Source of the DNA: Stenotrophomonas ginsengisoli
Lineage (GTDB): Bacteria; Pseudomonadota; Gammaproteobacteria; Xanthomonadales; Xanthomonadaceae
Reading direction: 5' to 3'
Length of the DNA stretch: 64,000 nucleotides
NCBI RefSeq assembly: GCF_001431485.1
Contig: NZ_LDJM01000036.1
Span: 1-64,000, forward strand
Position numbers and translations under genes: made by a program. This document shows positions 60,746-64,000 of the stretch, piece after piece (position 1 is the first letter of the stretch; each line of letters begins with the position of its first letter). The notes under the pieces are model-generated. The model was not told where the DNA came from. It ran no database searches and saw nothing but the letters and a program-made list of their open reading frames with translations.

Positions 60746-61114
60746 TCAGGCCGCGCTGAACACGCGTTCGATCACCTCGGACAGCTCGCTCTCGGAGAAC
60801 GGCTTGGTGATGTAGGCCTTGGCGCCCTGGCGCATGCCCCACATGCGGTCGGTGTCCTGGTCCTTGGTGGTGACCAGGATCACCGGGATGTGGCTGGTGC
60901 TGGCCTCGCGCTTGAGCGTGCGCGTGGCCTGGAAGCCGTTGAGGTTGGGCATCACCACATCCATCAGGACCAGGTCCGGCAGGTTGGCCAGGGCCGCCTC
61001 GACGCCGGCGGCGCCATCGGTGGCGGTGAAGGTTTCATGCCCCAGTTTTTCGACGATGCGCTGGATACCCATCAGCTGTGTGGGTGAATCGTCCACGATC
61101 AGAACGCGTGCCAT
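60746..61114 (-). CDS. pilH: PilH-type twitching-motility response regulator
   Basis: A 122-residue single receiver domain beginning A-R-V-L-I-V-D-D-S-P-T. The phosphoacceptor is D52 in V-L-M-D-V-V-M-P-N-L-N-G-F-Q-A-T-R. V-T-T-K-D-Q-D-T-D-R-M-W-G-x-R-Q-G-A-K-A-Y and I-T-K-P-F follow. The W-G-x-R-Q-G-A-x-x-Y block is diagnostic of PilH. It acts in the Chp chemotaxis-like system that controls type IV pilus retraction. pilG, pilI, pilJ and chpA are not beside it. GGGGAG precedes the ATG. Confidence 0.92.
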   Translation of the reverse strand: MARVLIVDDSPTQLMGIQRIVEKLGHETFTATDGAAGVEAALANLPDLVLMDVVMPNLNGFQATRTLKREASTSHIPVILVTTKDQDTDRMWGMRQGAKAYITKPFSESELSEVIERVFSAA

Positions 61115-61149
61115 GTTGTCTCCCCGTTGCTGAGCCCAAGTGTAGTAGG

Positions 61150-61212
61150 GCACCGGCGTCAAAAAGAAGATGCCGGTGCACATTTACGACGTGGCAGGCG
61201 CTTTTTTGACGC
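61150..61212. repeat. Overlapping inverted repeats between pilH and the acrylyl-CoA reductase gene
   Basis: GCACCGGC (61150-61157) pairs with GCCGGTGC (61172-61179). GCGTCAAAAAG (61156-61166) can instead pair with CTTTTTTGACGC (61201-61212), with one bulged base. The arms overlap at 61156-61157, so the two structures exclude each other. They lie in the pilH promoter region and just past the stop of the upstream gene. Terminator of the reductase gene is one reading. Confidence 0.5.
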
Positions 61213-61226
61213 GCAACGCTGGCCGA

Positions 61227-62222
61227 TCAGTCGATCTTGACCACGGTGCGGCCGAACGAGCCCCCGGCCAGCATGCTGGCAAACACCTCGGGCAGCTGCT
61301 CCAGGCCGATCTGGCGGGTGCAGATGCGCTCCAGGTGGCGCGGCTTCCACTCGCCGGCCAGCTTTTCCCAGACCCGGCCGCGGATGTCGCGGGCGGTGCC
61401 GGCACTGGCGATGCCCAGCAGGCCGACCCCGCGCAGAATGAACGGCATCACCGTCATGTCCAGCGCCGGCGAGCCGGCCAGGCCGGCGCTGGCGACATTG
61501 CCGTAAGGCTTGGTCTGGGCCAGCAGGCTGGTCAGCATGGGGCCGCCGACATTGTCCAGGCCGCCACCGAAACGGGCCGATTCCAGTGGCTTGCTGGTGG
61601 CCAGGGCGTCGCGGCCGAGCACTTCGGTCGCGCCCAGGCTCTTGAGGTAATCGGCCTGGTCGGCCTTGCCGCTGATCGCGTGCACTTCAAAGCCGGCCTG
61701 GCTGAAGATGTCCACCGCCAGCGAGCCGACCCCGCCGGTGGCGCCGGTCACGGCCAGCGGGCCATGGGCCGGGCTCTGCCGGTTTTCGGTCATCCGGAAC
61801 AGGGCCAGGGCGGCGGTGAAGCCGGCGGTGCCGATGATCATCGCCTCGCGCAGGCTCAGGCCGGCCGGCAGCGGGATGGCCCACTTGGACTGCAGGCGCA
61901 CGACCTGGCTGTAGCCGCCGTCACGCACCTCGCTCATGCCGCAGCCGGTGGCAATCACCGCATCGCCTTCCTTGAAGGCCGGGTCGCTGGAGGCGATCAC
62001 GGTGCCGGCCACGTCGATGCCGCCGACCAGCGGGAACTGGCGCAGGATCTTGCCCTTGCCGGTGCCGGCCAGGGCGTCCTTGTAGTTGACCGAGGACCAC
62101 TGGGCGGCGATCACCACCTCGCCCGGGGACAGCTGCTCCAGGCTCATGGTTTCCAGGCCGCTGCGGTAGCCGGCGTCGTCGTTGTGGATGCGGAAGGCGG
62201 TAAAAGCGGCCGTGGAGGGCAT
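61227..62222 (-). CDS. Acrylyl-CoA reductase (AcuI/YhdH) family MDR oxidoreductase
   Basis: A 331-residue zinc-independent medium-chain dehydrogenase/reductase. It has S-S-V-N-Y-K-D-A-L-A-G-T-G-K, P-L-V-G-G-I-D-V-A-G-T-V, G-C-G-M-S-E-V-R-D-G-G-Y and the NADPH motif V-T-G-A-T-G-G-V-G-S-L-A. These are characteristic of the AcuI/YhdH group, which reduces acrylyl-CoA to propionyl-CoA with NADPH. The prp cluster in this window would consume propionyl-CoA, but the genes are 10 kb apart. It is divergent from hflK. Confidence 0.88.
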   Translation of the reverse strand: MPSTAAFTAFRIHNDDAGYRSGLETMSLEQLSPGEVVIAAQWSSVNYKDALAGTGKGKILRQFPLVGGIDVAGTVIASSDPAFKEGDAVIATGCGMSEVRDGGYSQVVRLQSKWAIPLPAGLSLREAMIIGTAGFTAALALFRMTENRQSPAHGPLAVTGATGGVGSLAVDIFSQAGFEVHAISGKADQADYLKSLGATEVLGRDALATSKPLESARFGGGLDNVGGPMLTSLLAQTKPYGNVASAGLAGSPALDMTVMPFILRGVGLLGIASAGTARDIRGRVWEKLAGEWKPRHLERICTRQIGLEQLPEVFASMLAGGSFGRTVVKID

Positions 62223-62367
62223 GGGGGCGGTCCTGCAGGGTGAACAAGGCGGCCAAGATAGCCGGTCAGGGCCGGGATGGGGACGTGCATGCAGTAGAAT
62301 CGGGGGACGATTGACGGCTGCGGGCACGGGAATGGCCCGGGCAGCAGCCACGACCGATGGAGCATGC

Positions 62368-63504
62368 ATGGCCTGGAACGTACCTGGCAGCGGTGGCGGC
62401 AAGCGCCCCGACGACAACCCGCGTGGTGATGGCAACTGGCCGCCGCGTGGCAACAACCGCGGCAGTGGTGGCGGTAATGGCGGTGGATTCGGCGGTGGCC
62501 TGCCGGGGCCGTTGCGCGACCTGTTCGATGGTGGCATCGGCCGCTGGGTCCTGCTGGCCGTGGGCCTGGGCGTAGTGCTGTCCAGCTTCCAGCTGATCGG
62601 CGAACAGCAGCGTGGCGTGGTCCTGCGTTTTGGCCAGTTCTCGCGTGTGCTCGAGCCGGGCCCGAACTTCAAGCTGCCGTGGCCGATCGAGTCGGTGGTC
62701 AAGGTCAATGCGACCCAGATCAAGACCTTCTCGGCGACCGTGCCGGTGCTGACCCGTGACGAGAACATCGTCTCGGTGACCATGAACGTGCAGTACCGCG
62801 TGGAAGACCCGCGTGCCTATCTGTTCGGCACCATTGATGCCGACCAGGTGCTGGAGCAGGTGGCCCAGTCGGCCGTGCGCGAGCAGGTCGGCCGTGCCGA
62901 CCTGAACTCGGTGCTCAACAACCGTGGCCCGCTGGCCATCACCGCCGGTGACCGCCTGCAGGAACAGCTGGCCAGTTTCCGTACCGGCCTGAGCGTGACC
63001 GGCCTGACCCTGCCTGACGCGCGACCGCCGGAAGAGGTCAAGCCGGCCTTTGACGAGGTCAACGGTGCCCAGCAGGTCAAGGAACGCCTGATCAACGAAG
63101 CCCAGGCCTATGCGGCCAAGGTGGTGCCCGAGGCGCGTGGCCAGGCCACCCGTACCCGCACCGTGGCCGAAGGCTACAAGGAATCGGTGATTGCCAAGGC
63201 CGACGGTGACGCGCAGCGCTTCAGCCTGCTGGCCGCCGAATACCGCAACGCCCCGGAAGTGACCCGCAAGCGCCTGTGGCTGGAAACCGTGCAGCAGGTG
63301 CTGGCCGGCAACCGCAAGGTGATCGGCGGTGACGGCCGGCAGTTGATCTATGTCCCGATGCCGGCCGATGCCGGGCGTACCCCGGCATCGCCGGTGGTCA
63401 CTCCCGAAGTGCTGGCCCCGGCAATGACGCAGAGTCCGGCTGACGGCATGCGCGAGGCCGGCCGCAGTGCCGTGCGTGGTGGTCGTGAGGAGGTGGTGCG
63501 ATGA
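62368..63504 (+). CDS. hflK: FtsH protease modulator HflK
   Basis: A 378-residue membrane protein. A Gly/Asn-rich cytoplasmic N-terminus (about 1-55) precedes one membrane helix (about 60-78) and a stomatin/SPFH domain (V-V-L-R-F-G-Q-F-S-R-V-L-E-P-G onward). A coiled-coil region (E-V-N-G-A-Q-Q-V-K-E-R-L-I-N-E-A) follows. With HflC it forms a cage around FtsH that limits access to membrane substrates. GGAG precedes the ATG. A four-base ATGA overlap couples it to hflC. Confidence 0.96.
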   Translation: MAWNVPGSGGGKRPDDNPRGDGNWPPRGNNRGSGGGNGGGFGGGLPGPLRDLFDGGIGRWVLLAVGLGVVLSSFQLIGEQQRGVVLRFGQFSRVLEPGPNFKLPWPIESVVKVNATQIKTFSATVPVLTRDENIVSVTMNVQYRVEDPRAYLFGTIDADQVLEQVAQSAVREQVGRADLNSVLNNRGPLAITAGDRLQEQLASFRTGLSVTGLTLPDARPPEEVKPAFDEVNGAQQVKERLINEAQAYAAKVVPEARGQATRTRTVAEGYKESVIAKADGDAQRFSLLAAEYRNAPEVTRKRLWLETVQQVLAGNRKVIGGDGRQLIYVPMPADAGRTPASPVVTPEVLAPAMTQSPADGMREAGRSAVRGGREEVVR

Positions 63505-64000
63505 GGAGTTCGTTGATTGTCGGCATCATCGTTGCCGTGCTGCTGGGCCTGCTCGGCTCGGTCTACGTGGTGCGTGAGGACCAGACCGCCATTGTCCTGA
63601 ACCTGGGCAAGGTGGTGCGTGCGGACGTCAAGCCGGGCCTGCACTTCAAGGTGCCGCTGGTGGAAACCGTGCGCGTGTTCGACCGCCGCTTCCAGGTGAT
63701 GGGCATGCCGCCGGCACGCTACTTCACCGCCGAGCAGAAGGACGTCAGCGTTGACTTCTTCGCCATCGGTTACATCTCCGACACCCAGGCCTACTACCGC
63801 GCCACCGGTGGCGATGACAAGGTGGTCAATGCCCGTCTGGCACCAATCATCACCGACTCGCTGCGCAACCAGATCAACTCGCGCACCTTGCAGCAGCTGG
63901 TTTCCGGCGACCGCAGCGAGCTGATCGCCGGCCAGCTCAAGGGCATCAACGAGGCGGTCAAGACCCTGGGCATGCAGATGGTGGACCTGCGCATCAAGCA
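63501..64000 (+). CDS. hflC: FtsH protease modulator HflC, N-terminal part
   Basis: The first 166 codons are visible; the gene runs off the window. One N-terminal membrane helix (about 4-23) is followed by an SPFH domain (V-Y-V-V-R-E-D-Q-T-A-I-V-L-N-L-G-K-V-V, P-G-L-H-F-K-V-P-L-V-E-T). The partner of HflK. Start overlaps the hflK stop. Confidence 0.95.
   Translation, partial: MRSSLIVGIIVAVLLGLLGSVYVVREDQTAIVLNLGKVVRADVKPGLHFKVPLVETVRVFDRRFQVMGMPPARYFTAEQKDVSVDFFAIGYISDTQAYYRATGGDDKVVNARLAPIITDSLRNQINSRTLQQLVSGDRSELIAGQLKGINEAVKTLGMQMVDLRIK

Noticed and set aside
1..64000. CRISPR arrays, tRNA or rRNA genes, insertion sequences, integrase or phage genes, toxin-antitoxin or restriction genes.
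   Set aside because: None was recognised on either strand. The only direct repeats are coding repeats at the left edge and a short microsatellite, and all long genes are chromosomal housekeeping, metabolic, envelope or signalling types.

Overview
This 64 kb window is high-GC (roughly two-thirds G+C) gammaproteobacterial chromosome, densely packed on both strands. It has no rRNA, tRNA, CRISPR array, insertion sequence or prophage that I can see. Gene content and order point to the Xanthomonadaceae, most likely Stenotrophomonas or a close relative; the genus is inferred. Supporting signs are hemE/aroB/aroK clustering, a SAM-I riboswitch before a MetX-type acyltransferase and metB, a methylcitrate cluster of the acnD/prpF type, a large TonB receptor, two-component-propeller sensors and a PilH regulator.

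Layout. 1-7.4 kb: the tail of an Ala/Lys-rich histone-like protein, a serine beta-lactamase-like hydrolase, a LemA/M48 peptidase pair, a GMC oxidoreductase and an NTP/NDP-type carrier. 7.4-12.1 kb: a hotdog-fold protein and an alpha/beta hydrolase-fadE operon divergent from a TetR regulator. 12.2-16.3 kb: a TonB-dependent receptor and a small secreted protein that resembles the last barrel strands of such receptors. 16.3-22.4 kb: hslO, mtgA overlapping a glycosyltransferase, a hemolysin III family protein, prfC and an M23 peptidase. 22.4-24.9 kb: SAM-I riboswitch, metX-like gene and metB. 25-37.7 kb: three giant periplasmic-propeller sensors (one GGDEF, two tandem hybrid kinases) around sdaA, a glutaredoxin-like protein and a YceI protein. 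37.7-42.6 kb: hemE, a mini-WGR protein, aroB, aroK, dodecin, a glycerate-kinase-like P-loop protein and pdxH. 42.6-51 kb: a PII/NIF3-like domain protein and the propionate locus (prpR divergent from prpC, acnD, a ThpR-like protein, a DUF6933-like protein and prpF). 51.1-58.4 kb: an alpha-2-macroglobulin lipoprotein and pbpC. 58.5-64 kb: a peroxiredoxin, hsp20 and cbpA behind a likely heat-shock promoter, pilH, an acrylyl-CoA reductase family gene, hflK and partial hflC.

How the genes work together. The prp cluster encodes 2-methylcitrate synthesis, dehydration and isomerisation but has no prpB lyase here. Its regulator PrpR has lost the sigma54-contacting loop, so the locus is probably read by a sigma70-type polymerase. 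The riboswitch should couple SAM level to methionine synthesis. The alpha-2-macroglobulin and PBP1c overlap and form the known periplasmic defence/repair pair. HslO, Hsp20, CbpA, HflK/HflC, the M48 peptidase and the peroxiredoxin together make the window rich in protein quality-control functions.

The points most worth a second look are the divergent PrpR, the two extra genes inside the prp operon, a 12-nt segment perfectly complementary to the 5' edge of the SAM aptamer, the small receptor-like outer-membrane protein, and the trio of propeller sensors.
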